A DNA stretch of 64,000 nt from Aliivibrio_A sp016764915 (GTDB lineage Bacteria > Pseudomonadota > Gammaproteobacteria > Enterobacterales > Vibrionaceae). Position 1 is the first letter of the stretch. The number at the start of each line of letters is the position of its first letter. Location of the stretch: the NCBI GenBank assembly GCA_965224595.1, contig OZ245058.1, positions 992,001 to 1,056,000 on the forward strand. The letters run 5' to 3'. The notes beneath the pieces were generated by a model. It was not told where the DNA came from and made no database searches. It saw only the letters and a list, made by a program, of their open reading frames with translations. Below, one piece after another: positions 24,929 to 33,952 of this stretch. Both the position numbers and the translations under genes were made by a program.

Positions 24929-26290
24929 CTAACAGATAACTTTAATCGCAAGTCCGCCCAGAGAGGTTTCACGATATTTAGAGTTCATATCTTTGCCTGT
25001 CTCAAGCATTGTCTCGATGACTTTGTCCAACGAAACACGTGGAGCTGTAGAGCGGCGAAGAGCCATGCGAGTCGCATTAATTGCTTTAACTGCAGCAATG
25101 CCGTTACGTTCAATACAAGGTACTTGAACTTGTCCTGCGACTGGGTCACAAGTTAAACCAAGGTTATGCTCCATCGCGATTTCTGCAGCAATACAGACTT
25201 GTTCAGCGCTACCGCCCATTAATTCTGCAAGACCTGCAGCAGCCATTGAACAAGCAACCCCAACTTCACCTTGGCAACCTACTTCAGCACCAGAGATAGA
25301 AGCGTTTCTCTTAAATAGACCACCAATGGCCCCTGACGCTGCGAAGTAACGTGTGTACTCCTTAGGGCCAACAGTTTGAACAAATTTATCGTAATAAGCT
25401 AAAACTGCAGGAACAATGCCACAAGCACCATTGGTTGGTGCAGTTACAACACGGCCACCTGCTGCATTTTCTTCGTTAACAGCAAAAGCAAACATGTTAA
25501 CCCAATCAAGCACGACCATTGGGTCGTTAGACAATTTTTCTGTTGTTAAAAGCTGCTGGCGAAGCGCGGCTGCACGGCGTGGAACACGTAGAGGTCCAGG
25601 TAGAACTCCTTCCGTATTCATACCGCGGTCCATGCATTCACGCATCGCTTTCCACGTCTTTGAAAAGTGTGTGCTAATTTCGTCTGCCGAAGAGACAGCA
25701 TGCTCATTTTTTAACACTAATGCACTGATAGAGAGGCAGTGCTCTTTACACAAACTAACTAACTCGTCTGCGCAACTGAAATCATAAGGTACGGACACCG
25801 CATTTTCGGCTTCTTTACCAAAATTCTCTTCATCAACGATAAAACCGCCGCCAATAGAGTAATACGTCTTGCTAAATACAACTTCATCATCAATCCATGC
25901 GTGTATCTGCATTCCGTTTTCATGCAGTGACAAGTTGGTGGTTTGAAAATTCATACTGCCTTCGCGAGGAAAATCAACCGTGTGGCAATGCATGCCGACA
26001 GGAAGACGCTCTGTCTCTTCAACTCGAGCGATAAAGCCAGGAATACTTTCGATATCAACGTGTTCGGGGCTGTTGCCAGCGAGTCCCATAATAATGGCGA
26101 TATCGGTTTGATGTCCTTTACCCGTCAAAGAGAGAGAGCCATAAACATCAACGGTAATTTTAGTAATATCACGTAATTTACCGATGCTACGAAGCTCGTC
26201 GATGAACTCTTTACCAGCTTTCATCGGGCCAACGGTGTGTGAACTTGAAGGGCCAACACCAATTTTATAGATATCAAAAACACTAATCAT
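24929..26290 (-). CDS. sdaA: L-serine ammonia-lyase (L-serine dehydratase)
   Basis: Fe-S enzyme deaminating L-serine to pyruvate and ammonia. The 453-residue single-chain protein has the N-terminal beta domain (SVFDIYKIGVGPSSSHTVGPMKAG) and the C-terminal alpha domain with cluster cysteines in APTNGACGIVPAV, EVGCQGEVGVACSMA and LTCDPVAGQVQVPC. I chose ATG 26290 because GAGGTGA is five bases upstream; the upstream in-frame GTG (26299) lies inside that site. The serine permease sdaC is encoded just upstream on the same strand. Confidence 0.97.
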   Translation of the reverse strand: MISVFDIYKIGVGPSSSHTVGPMKAGKEFIDELRSIGKLRDITKITVDVYGSLSLTGKGHQTDIAIIMGLAGNSPEHVDIESIPGFIARVEETERLPVGMHCHTVDFPREGSMNFQTTNLSLHENGMQIHAWIDDEVVFSKTYYSIGGGFIVDEENFGKEAENAVSVPYDFSCADELVSLCKEHCLSISALVLKNEHAVSSADEISTHFSKTWKAMRECMDRGMNTEGVLPGPLRVPRRAAALRQQLLTTEKLSNDPMVVLDWVNMFAFAVNEENAAGGRVVTAPTNGACGIVPAVLAYYDKFVQTVGPKEYTRYFAASGAIGGLFKRNASISGAEVGCQGEVGVACSMAAAGLAELMGGSAEQVCIAAEIAMEHNLGLTCDPVAGQVQVPCIERNGIAAVKAINATRMALRRSTAPRVSLDKVIETMLETGKDMNSKYRETSLGGLAIKVIC

Positions 26291-26379
26291 GTTATTCACC
26301 TCGAAAAATAGACCGCTGATTAAAGAGGCCTATTTTCATTATTATTATCGACGCTAAATAGTTAACCAATTATAGTTAA

Positions 26380-27648
26380 TTATAGCGCACCGTAAATTAC
26401 AGAGGTAATTGCGGCAATACCACAAAACGCTGTAAAGATACGAACAGGAGCAGAAGTTTTATACTTAGCCATTGCTGGTACTTTGTACATAGCATATACA
26501 GGCATTAAGAATAAAATGGTAGCAATCATTGGAGCGCCAATAGTTTCAATCATTCCTAAGATACTAGGGTTGATGATAGCAACGATCCAAGTTGTTATTA
26601 CAATAAACAGCATTGATAGTTTATTGATGCTCTTTATTGGCATTGTAGAGTTGTTCTTAACCAGTCCAACAAGACCTTCATGTGCACCTAGGAAGTGACC
26701 AAAGTAGCTAGAAGTGATAGCAGCAAATGCGACGATTGGGCCTAGAATTGAGATCAGCGGTGATGCATGAACATTAGCAAGGTATGAAAGAACACTGATG
26801 TTCTCAGATTTTGCTTGGGCAAGTTGCTCTGGAGATAGTGACAGAACGACTGAGAATACGAACAACATAACAAAGGTCATCAGCATCATGGCTGCGCCAC
26901 CAGTGATCATGTCTGTTTTATTTGAAGCATCTTCACCGTATACACGACGTTGCTCTTTAGCGAACTGGCTGATTACCGGGCTGTGGTTAAATGAGAACAC
27001 AATGATTGGAATTGCAAGCCACACAACTGAAGGCATAGAAGACCAGTCTGGGCTAACAGTAACCATAGATGTATTCCACTCAGGAATCAAAAATAGTGAT
27101 AGTGCTAATAGAATAAATACAAGTGGGTAAACCATCGCAGAGGTTGCTTTAAGCATAAGCTCTTTGCCAAACACAACACCAGCTGTCATAAGTGTAATTA
27201 ACGCACCAGACAATATCCAACGAGGTGCTGATTCCATACCTAGTTGATTGACCATAAAAGAGTCAACAGTATTGGTGATACCAACGCCGTAAATTAAAAC
27301 AATTGGGTAGATCGCGAAAAAGTAAGCAAAAGTGATGAGGTTCGCGCCTTGTTTACCAAAATGTTCTTCTACAGTATCGGTAATATCTGCATCTGGGTTT
27401 TTAGCTGAAAGTACAAATCGAGCCAAGCTTTTGTGTGCAAACCACGTCATAGGTGCAGCAATGAGGGCTAGAATAACAAGAGGCCAAAAACCACCTGCGC
27501 CCGCTTTGATTGGAAGGAAAAGTACACCGGCGCCTACAGCGGTACCGAAGAGAGAAAGAGTCCATGTGAAATCTTTATATGTCCACTTTGTTTTTTTTAT
27601 TGCGCCCGCAGTAGAGCTAGTTGCATTTTGCATAATGTAAGTACTCAT
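26380..27648 (-). CDS. sdaC: Serine/H+ transporter
   Basis: A 422-residue permease of the hydroxy/aromatic amino acid (HAAAP) family with about eleven membrane helices. The N-terminal helix FTWTLSLFGTAVGAGVLFLPIKAG, with its unwound Gly motif, and FSFNHSPVISQF are typical of SdaC. It probably imports serine for the adjacent sdaA product, so the two form a catabolic unit (90 bp apart). A weak CRP-like site lies upstream, which would fit carbon regulation. Confidence 0.94.
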   Translation of the reverse strand: MSTYIMQNATSSTAGAIKKTKWTYKDFTWTLSLFGTAVGAGVLFLPIKAGAGGFWPLVILALIAAPMTWFAHKSLARFVLSAKNPDADITDTVEEHFGKQGANLITFAYFFAIYPIVLIYGVGITNTVDSFMVNQLGMESAPRWILSGALITLMTAGVVFGKELMLKATSAMVYPLVFILLALSLFLIPEWNTSMVTVSPDWSSMPSVVWLAIPIIVFSFNHSPVISQFAKEQRRVYGEDASNKTDMITGGAAMMLMTFVMLFVFSVVLSLSPEQLAQAKSENISVLSYLANVHASPLISILGPIVAFAAITSSYFGHFLGAHEGLVGLVKNNSTMPIKSINKLSMLFIVITTWIVAIINPSILGMIETIGAPMIATILFLMPVYAMYKVPAMAKYKTSAPVRIFTAFCGIAAITSVIYGAL

Positions 27649-27750
27649 TTTCGTGTTACTGGAATAGGAAAGCGCATTGTGGCCATTTTTGAGAGCAAAA
27701 CGTTGACCTAGATCGCTATATGCAAACTAATTGTAACAAGTGGTGAGAAC

Positions 27751-27766
27751 ATTGACGTGGATCACG
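27751..27766 (-). promoter_or_regulatory. Weak CRP-like site upstream of sdaC
   Basis: ATTGA-CGTGGA-TCACG matches 3 and 4 of 5 positions of the two CRP half-sites (TGTGA-N6-TCACA), about 105 bp before sdaC. A separate inverted repeat CTAATG/CATTAG (27794-27810) lies further upstream. Confidence 0.28.
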
Positions 27767-27900
27767 CAATTACTGATGTTTACATAAGTAAACCTAATGT
27801 TTATCATTAGATTTGCATGGTTAAATTAACATGATGCTGCAATAATGTAGCGTCATTGGAGGTGTTTGTTAACTGTTGATTTTAAGCGGAAGAGACTAAA

Positions 27901-28497
27901 CTACTGTATTAATTGTGATTTTATAAAATATAATATTTGAGCTGTTGCACCCCAGATCAAATATTCATTATAACAAGTACCATAAGTTATATGAATGTGA
28001 TTTTTGGAATGAATTGGTAATGGTAAGAAGTGCTTAGAGTGAAAGAAGTGATTTATGGGTACTTCAAATATTGATGAAACCTCGTCGGTGTCAATTTTGT
28101 ATGAATAATCTTTAGAGACAAAAGCGAGGTAGGGATGAATTTCAAACCCACTTACTGTCGGTAGAGAGGGTAAAGAACCAAAAATAGAGATATCAGTGTC
28201 AACAATACCAATTTCTTCATAGGTTTCACGTAAAGCTGTTGCTTTTAAATTGCGATCACCTGATTCGTAACTTCCCCCAGGAAAGCTAATTTGACCGGGG
28301 TGATGGCGTAAATGAAAAGCGCGTTGAGTTAAAATAACGTTGAGACCATTAACTCGCTCAACTAAAAGAACCAGTACCGCCGCTTTTCGCAGGTTTGTGT
28401 TGTTAAGAGTGATCTGTTTAGCTCTTAGTAAGCTTAATGGCTCATAATCGGATTGTAGCGACAATATAAAGCGGTTTAACAATGTCGCTCTATTCAT
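27901..28497 (-). CDS. nudL: CoA pyrophosphatase, Nudix hydrolase
   Basis: A 198-residue Nudix enzyme that probably cleaves coenzyme A and its derivatives. The Nudix box lies at about residues 70-95 (FPGGSYESGDRNLKATALRE followed by TYEEIG), with Asp at the first acidic position as in NudL-type proteins. The upstream LLVERVNGLNVILTQRA strand is also typical. It starts 23 bp after the pabB stop with AAAGG as ribosome-binding site, so it is the second gene of a pabB-nudL operon, as in E. coli. Confidence 0.9.
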   Translation of the reverse strand: MNRATLLNRFILSLQSDYEPLSLLRAKQITLNNTNLRKAAVLVLLVERVNGLNVILTQRAFHLRHHPGQISFPGGSYESGDRNLKATALRETYEEIGIVDTDISIFGSLPSLPTVSGFEIHPYLAFVSKDYSYKIDTDEVSSIFEVPINHFFHSKHFLPLPIHSKNHIHITYGTCYNEYLIWGATAQILYFIKSQLIQ

Positions 28498-28520
28498 ACC
28501 ATACCTTTTATATTGATTGT

Positions 28521-29903
28521 TTATGCCTTGCTTAGTATAGGCAGAATTTTACTTAATTTATCTAATGTCTCTTGGTATTCAGCTTTACAGTCACTGTCTG
28601 CAACTATTCCGCCACCTGCCCAAGCGTATAGGTTAGATTGGTTGGCAATTAAGGTTCTGATCGTAATGCTGGTGTCCATATTGCCGCAGCGGCTGATATA
28701 ACCAATGCTGCCACAATAGCTATTTCTTCTGTGAGGCTCGAGTTCTTCAATAATTTCCATAGCCCTAATTTTTGGAGCGCCAGTAATTGAACCTCCAGGA
28801 AAACAGGCTCTTAATAGTTGTTCAGGAGAATATTGGTCATCTAACGTTGCAGTAATGGTACTGACTAAGTGATGTACCGCTGGAAAGCTCTCAATTTCAA
28901 AAAGGTGAGGCACTGAGACAGATCCCGCTTTAGCTACTCGACCAATGTCATTACGAAGTAAATCCACAATCATCAGGTTTTCAGCGCGATCTTTTTCTGC
29001 ATGCAGCAACTCTTCGGCTAATCTTTTATCTTCATCGGCTTGATGTGACCTTGGTCTTGTACCTTTGATTGGCTTGGTTTCAATATCTCTTGAGCTTAAT
29101 GAAAGAAAACGCTCCGGTGAAACGGAGAGAATCGTTGCTTCGTCTGTTTTTATATAAGCTGAAAAAGGCGCTTGATTAGCTTGTTCAAGATGTTGGTAGG
29201 CTTGCCATTCAGAACCTTGATATGAGGCATAAAACCGCTGTGCTAAATTGATTTGGTAGCAGTCTCCAGCCAGTAAGTATTGTTGTATTTTATTAAACTT
29301 ATTCTGATACTGGTCATAGCTCATGTTGGAGCGCCAGTCACAGGTCAGTTTAAAGGGGACACAATTCTCACTCATTGGAACCTTAAAGTCGTTGAGCCAT
29401 TGTTCTCGTTGACTGTTCTTCGGCTGAACTAAGGTTAATTTTTTCAATTTATGATCAGCGATTAACGCCCAGTCATATAAGCCAATAGCCATGTCTGCTG
29501 TGACGATATCATGAGATGACGTGCTAGGAATCGTTTCTACGCGACGGCCAAGATCGTAACTGAAGTAACCCAGAACCCCACCTAAAAATGGCAGGTTTTC
29601 AACGTGATTTATCGTTGGTAACAATCGCATTTTGTAGTGTTCTAGCAGAGCAAATGGGTCCTCTTCACTCGTGGCTGGCTGCTTACCTCTCACTCGTATG
29701 GTCGTTGTAGAACCGTGAGTGTGTAGCGTGGCGATCGGATCAGCAACTAAAATATCGAATCGATTGTCTGGATGCTGTTTAGAAGCGGAACGCAGTAGCA
29801 TCGCCCAAGGTTGGTTAGAGATGGATTCGAACCAAGTTAAAATAGCGTTATGGCTGTAATTAAGAGTTTGGTAATTAAGTTCTTCGTCTATATGTAAATT
29901 CAT
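28521..29903 (-). CDS. pabB: Aminodeoxychorismate synthase component I
   Basis: Converts chorismate and ammonia to 4-amino-4-deoxychorismate for folate synthesis, with PabA as glutaminase. The 460-residue protein has an N-terminal Anth_synt_I domain (LGGVLGYFSYDLGRR) and the chorismate-binding domain with the catalytic-lysine motif IKGTRPR, then SPERFLSL, VDLLRNDIGRVA and CFPGGSITGAPKIRAME. I use ATG 29903; the frame extends to a TTG at 29921, but neither has a strong ribosome-binding site. Confidence 0.94.
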   Translation of the reverse strand: MNLHIDEELNYQTLNYSHNAILTWFESISNQPWAMLLRSASKQHPDNRFDILVADPIATLHTHGSTTTIRVRGKQPATSEEDPFALLEHYKMRLLPTINHVENLPFLGGVLGYFSYDLGRRVETIPSTSSHDIVTADMAIGLYDWALIADHKLKKLTLVQPKNSQREQWLNDFKVPMSENCVPFKLTCDWRSNMSYDQYQNKFNKIQQYLLAGDCYQINLAQRFYASYQGSEWQAYQHLEQANQAPFSAYIKTDEATILSVSPERFLSLSSRDIETKPIKGTRPRSHQADEDKRLAEELLHAEKDRAENLMIVDLLRNDIGRVAKAGSVSVPHLFEIESFPAVHHLVSTITATLDDQYSPEQLLRACFPGGSITGAPKIRAMEIIEELEPHRRNSYCGSIGYISRCGNMDTSITIRTLIANQSNLYAWAGGGIVADSDCKAEYQETLDKLSKILPILSKA

Positions 29904-30125
29904 TGTTGTTTTTTGTGACAAAAGTTGGATTGCTTAATAGCACTGGCTTGCAGGCAAGAGTATCATAGCTAGGAATAGATAATTACTACATAAAAAACGT
30001 GTAAGATAACACTTAGTAGTAAAACATATAATAATTATAACAATTTCACTAGAAGTCGTACCTAGGCTAAACATTTTCAATAAACACGGTTAAAAAAACG
30101 CCAAGGAACTTAAAAAGAGGCAAAT

Positions 30126-31640
30126 ATGAGCATCATTCGTCAAGAAGACCTAATCAGCAGTGTTGCTGATGCACTTCAGTATATTTCGTTTTATCACCCA
30201 CTCGATTTTATTCAAGCTTTAGAAAAAGCTTACAATAAAGAGCAGAGTCAAGCCGCTAAAGATGCGATTGCGCAAATTCTTATTAATTCTAGAATGTCGG
30301 CTGAAGGGCGTCGCCCGATCTGCCAAGATACCGGCATTGTAACTTGTTTTGTTAAAATTGGTATGAATGTGCAGTGGGAAAGTGATCTCACTGTTCAGCA
30401 GATGGTTGATGAAGGCGTACGCCAAGCATACAACAATCCAGATAACCCACTGCGCGCTTCTGTGGTTGCCGATCCTGCTGGTCGCCGAATAAACACCAAA
30501 GATAATACACCCGCAGTGGTTCATATCGATATGGTTCCAGGTAATAAGGTTGATATTCAGATTGCGGCCAAAGGTGGAGGCTCTGAGAACAAAACGAAAA
30601 TGGTGATGCTGAATCCGTCAGATGATGTGGCAGAGTGGGTTGAAAAAACAGTCCCATTAATGGGAGCAGGTTGGTGTCCACCCGGCATATTAGGTATAGG
30701 CATTGGAGGTACGGCTGAAAAAGCAGCGGTACTGGCCAAAGAGTCGTTAATGGAACCTATTGATATCAATGAGTTGATAGAGCGAGGTCCACAAAATTCT
30801 GAAGAAGAGATGCGTTTAGATATTTTTGAACGTGTTAATAATTTAGGCATTGGCGCACAAGGACTTGGTGGATTAACGACGGTTGTTGATGTCAAAATTA
30901 AAACAGCTCCAACGCACGCGGCATCAAAGCCTGTTTGTTTGATTCCTAACTGCGCCGCTACTCGTCACGTACATTTTACTCTTGATGGAACGGGACCTGC
31001 TGAGCTTATCCCACCAAAACTTGAAGAGTGGCCAGAGGTGACATGGGAAGTTGGCGATAATGTTCGCCGTGTTAACCTTGATGAGATCACTAAGGCGGAT
31101 GTACAAGAGTGGAAAACTGGTGAAACTGTGTTGCTATCAGGAAAGATTCTAACCGGAAGAGATGCCGCTCATAAGCGAATTCAGGGCATGTTAGATCGAG
31201 GTGAAGGGCTTCCTGAAGGTGTTGATTTTAATAACCGATTCATCTACTACGTAGGGCCTGTTGATGCAGTACGTGATGAAGTTGTTGGACCTGCAGGACC
31301 TACAACCTCAACACGCATGGACAAGTTCACGGACATGATGTTAGGTGATTTAGGCTTAACAGGCATGATTGGTAAGGCGGAACGAGGCCCTAAAGCGGTT
31401 GAATCTATCAAGAAACATAAAGCGGTTTACCTTATGGCTGTTGGTGGTGCTGCATATTTAGTCTCTAAAGCTATCAAAACAGCAAGAGTTGTCGCTTTTG
31501 AAGATCTTGGTATGGAGGCTATCTATGAATTTGATGTGGTCGATATGCCAGTCACCGTTGCGGTGGATGCAACAGGTGCGAATGCACACCAAATTGGCCC
31601 TGATACTTGGAAAGTGAAAATAGCCGAGATGAACAAATAA
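30126..31640 (+). CDS. fumA: Class I fumarate hydratase (Fe-S)
   Basis: Iron-sulfur fumarase interconverting fumarate and malate in the TCA cycle. At 504 residues it is the single-polypeptide class I type. The N-terminal alpha-type domain contains RRPICQDTGIVTCF and GGGSENKTKM. Cluster-ligand cysteines also lie in GAGWCPPGILGIGIGG and KPVCLIPNCAATRHVHF. The C-terminal domain carries GPAGPTTSTRMDKF. An AAGAGG site precedes the ATG. The oxygen-sensitive cluster distinguishes it from class II FumC. The paralogue number (fumA or fumB) is uncertain. Confidence 0.93.
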   Translation: MSIIRQEDLISSVADALQYISFYHPLDFIQALEKAYNKEQSQAAKDAIAQILINSRMSAEGRRPICQDTGIVTCFVKIGMNVQWESDLTVQQMVDEGVRQAYNNPDNPLRASVVADPAGRRINTKDNTPAVVHIDMVPGNKVDIQIAAKGGGSENKTKMVMLNPSDDVAEWVEKTVPLMGAGWCPPGILGIGIGGTAEKAAVLAKESLMEPIDINELIERGPQNSEEEMRLDIFERVNNLGIGAQGLGGLTTVVDVKIKTAPTHAASKPVCLIPNCAATRHVHFTLDGTGPAELIPPKLEEWPEVTWEVGDNVRRVNLDEITKADVQEWKTGETVLLSGKILTGRDAAHKRIQGMLDRGEGLPEGVDFNNRFIYYVGPVDAVRDEVVGPAGPTTSTRMDKFTDMMLGDLGLTGMIGKAERGPKAVESIKKHKAVYLMAVGGAAYLVSKAIKTARVVAFEDLGMEAIYEFDVVDMPVTVAVDATGANAHQIGPDTWKVKIAEMNK

Positions 31641-31677
31641 TAAGCTGAATTCTTATTTTTATGGATAATGAATAAAA

Positions 31678-31701
31678 GGAGAGCTTCTGCTCTCTTTTTT
31701 T
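31678..31701 (+). terminator. Terminator after the fumarase gene
   Basis: GAGAGC (31679-31684), loop TTCT, GCTCTC (31689-31694), followed by seven T. The stem is short but the T tract is clear. Confidence 0.85.
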
Positions 31702-31836
31702 GTAATTAATTGAATTTATAAGGTACATTAGTAGTTATATTGTTCATTTTGAACTATTTTATAGTAATTCATTTTGATGTTTTAAATTGCAATGATGGCA
31801 AACATCACTCGATTATTGTTTAAGGACGAAACAAAT

Positions 31837-32874
31837 ATGCATTTTAAAAAGGTGGTACTCACACTGATCTGCTCAGGTCTATTGTGGGGGTGTGGTAAAA
31901 AAGAGATGGTTATTCCTGAGCCTGAATCTCGACCTGCTAAGCTTTTCACTGTTTCTGTTGGCCAGCATGCTAATAACCGAAATTTTCCAGCCTTGGTAGA
32001 AGCTGGTGATAAAGCTATCCTTGCTTTTAGAGTACCAGGACAGCTGTATAAATTGAATGTGAGAGCAGGACAAAATGTGGTTAAAGGGGAAGTATTGGCT
32101 GAGCTCAATCCCGATGAGTACACTCTTCTTTATAAACAGGCTAAAGCTCGTTACCAATTAGTGTTCGTACAATATGAGCGAATGGTAAAACTTAGAAAAG
32201 ATAAAGTAATTTCAGAGCAAGATTTTGATAATGCCAAAGCCTCTTTGAGCGAATCGAAATCCATCCTAGATCAAGCAAAAGCCAATTTAGATTATACTCA
32301 GCTAATCGCACCCTACAGTGGTGATATCTCCTTAACGCTCATTGATAATCATGAATTTATTGCGGCTAAACAAGATGCCATGCACATTCAAACTAGTGAC
32401 ATATTGAATATTGTATTCCAACTTCCAGACACACTGTTTCAACGCTTTGCTTTCAGTGATGATATAACGGCTGAAGTCGTATTTGATGCATTTCCAGGTC
32501 AACGTTTTCCAGTCGAGTTTCAAGAGATCGATATTGAAGCGGATATGAAAACGTCCAGTTATAAAGTCACAATGGTAATGGACCGTCCAGTCTCTTTAGG
32601 GGTGCTGCCAGGCATGTCAGCACAAGTGCAGGCTTTAATACCAAAAACTAAAAATACGCCAATACCAGAAACAGCACTGATTAAAGATGAACAGGGCTAT
32701 TGGGTTTGGAAAGTAAACGCAGATAATACGGTTAATAAAGTGAAAGTTGACATCGATAATGAACAACAGATTGTCTCAGGACTGCAAGATGGTGAACAGA
32801 TTGTAATGACGGGCATCTCCGGTTTAGAGAATGACATGAAGATTCATGAATGGATAAAAGAGAGAGGGCTGTAA
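31837..32874 (+). CDS. RND efflux periplasmic adaptor lipoprotein, first of two
   Basis: A 345-residue membrane-fusion protein. The signal ends in lipobox LLWGC, with Cys19 as the lipidation site. The lipoyl/hairpin halves show ILAFRVPGQLYKLNVRAGQNV and ANLDYTQLIAPYSGDIS, flanking an alpha hairpin. A beta-barrel domain follows. I chose ATG 31837 because AAGGACG lies upstream and it gives a proper signal; an in-frame 31792 start would bury it. The second adaptor begins one base after its stop, so the three genes form an operon with the RND pump. Confidence 0.9.
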   Translation: MHFKKVVLTLICSGLLWGCGKKEMVIPEPESRPAKLFTVSVGQHANNRNFPALVEAGDKAILAFRVPGQLYKLNVRAGQNVVKGEVLAELNPDEYTLLYKQAKARYQLVFVQYERMVKLRKDKVISEQDFDNAKASLSESKSILDQAKANLDYTQLIAPYSGDISLTLIDNHEFIAAKQDAMHIQTSDILNIVFQLPDTLFQRFAFSDDITAEVVFDAFPGQRFPVEFQEIDIEADMKTSSYKVTMVMDRPVSLGVLPGMSAQVQALIPKTKNTPIPETALIKDEQGYWVWKVNADNTVNKVKVDIDNEQQIVSGLQDGEQIVMTGISGLENDMKIHEWIKERGL

Positions 32875-32875
32875 T

Positions 32876-33952
32876 ATGAAACGTCAGTATACAACGACCC
32901 TAGTATGTGCAGCTCTTTTAGCGGGATGTGGTCAAAGCCCGATTATTATTGAAATACCATTACCTGTTGTTAAAACAATCACCATTGATAATAACGCACC
33001 GGTAGGAAAGATCTATTTTCCAGCAGTCGCCGCCGCTGCCGATCGTGCACAGCTGAGTTTTAGAGTCTCTGGTGAGGTGAAAGAGCTTAATGTAAAAGCG
33101 GGTGATTTTGTATCAAAAGGTGATGTGATTGCCGCATTAGATCCGAATGATTTCAAACTGGCCGTTGATAACTCTAGAGCTAGGTACACTGCTGCGGATA
33201 CTAAATATAAACGGTCAAAGCAGCTAGTAACAAAAGGTTTGTTGGCGAAATCTCAGTTTGATGAATTGGCTGCAGAGCGTCAAATCGCTTTGGCAGACCT
33301 TGAGATTGCAAAACTGAAATTAAGTTTTACTCAGTTAAAAGCGCCTGTTGATGGCATCATATCGAGAGTCTCCATTGAGCAGTTTGAAAATATTCAAATG
33401 GCGCAACAAATTGTTAATATCCATAACCGTGATACGGTGGATATTATCATTCAAGTTCCAGATGATTTGTATTCAAAACATCCGAGTTCTGAAGGCGTAA
33501 AAGATGTCGTTGCTTTGGTGATTACCGACGATGGTAAACAGTATCCTGCGAAGATCAAGGAGTTCACCATGGAGCCTGATCCCGACCAAGGTTCATTCTT
33601 GATGACGTTGACCATGCCTATGCCGAAAGACAAATTCATTTTAGATGGTATGGCAGTGGATGTTACCGCAGATAATAGTGACATGAAAATACTCCAAAAT
33701 CGTGGTGTTACGGTCCCTATTGAAGCGGTATTCAACGCTGATGGTGATGAATTATCAAGCAGCGCTAAGTATGTGTGGTTGATTGATGAAAATAGTGTGG
33801 TGCACAAAACATTGGTGGTTACTGAAAAAATAAGCAACAGCGGAATTAGAGTTTTGGAAGGCGTAAACATTGGAGACAGTGTAGTTATCTCGGGTCTTGC
33901 AGCATTGAAAGATGGAATTAAAGTAACGCGACTTCAATCGGAGGCGAAATAA
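32876..33952 (+). CDS. RND efflux periplasmic adaptor lipoprotein, second of two
   Basis: A 358-residue membrane-fusion protein with its own lipobox LLAGC (Cys18). The architecture repeats that of the gene before it: an N-terminal lipoyl half (LSFRVSGEVKELNVKAGDFV), a helical hairpin with GLLAKSQFDELAAE, the second lipoyl half (FTQLKAPVDGIISRV), and a beta-barrel. Sequence identity to the first adaptor is only moderate, so the pair probably forms a mixed adaptor ring. Its stop overlaps the start of the pump gene (TAATG). Two-adaptor systems of this order recall Vibrio VexIJK. Confidence 0.9.
   Translation: MKRQYTTTLVCAALLAGCGQSPIIIEIPLPVVKTITIDNNAPVGKIYFPAVAAAADRAQLSFRVSGEVKELNVKAGDFVSKGDVIAALDPNDFKLAVDNSRARYTAADTKYKRSKQLVTKGLLAKSQFDELAAERQIALADLEIAKLKLSFTQLKAPVDGIISRVSIEQFENIQMAQQIVNIHNRDTVDIIIQVPDDLYSKHPSSEGVKDVVALVITDDGKQYPAKIKEFTMEPDPDQGSFLMTLTMPMPKDKFILDGMAVDVTADNSDMKILQNRGVTVPIEAVFNADGDELSSSAKYVWLIDENSVVHKTLVVTEKISNSGIRVLEGVNIGDSVVISGLAALKDGIKVTRLQSEAK

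Noticed and set aside
27680..27700. A PurR box upstream of sdaC
   Set aside because: GCAAAACGTTGACC resembles the PurR consensus but has an extra base that breaks the palindrome spacing.
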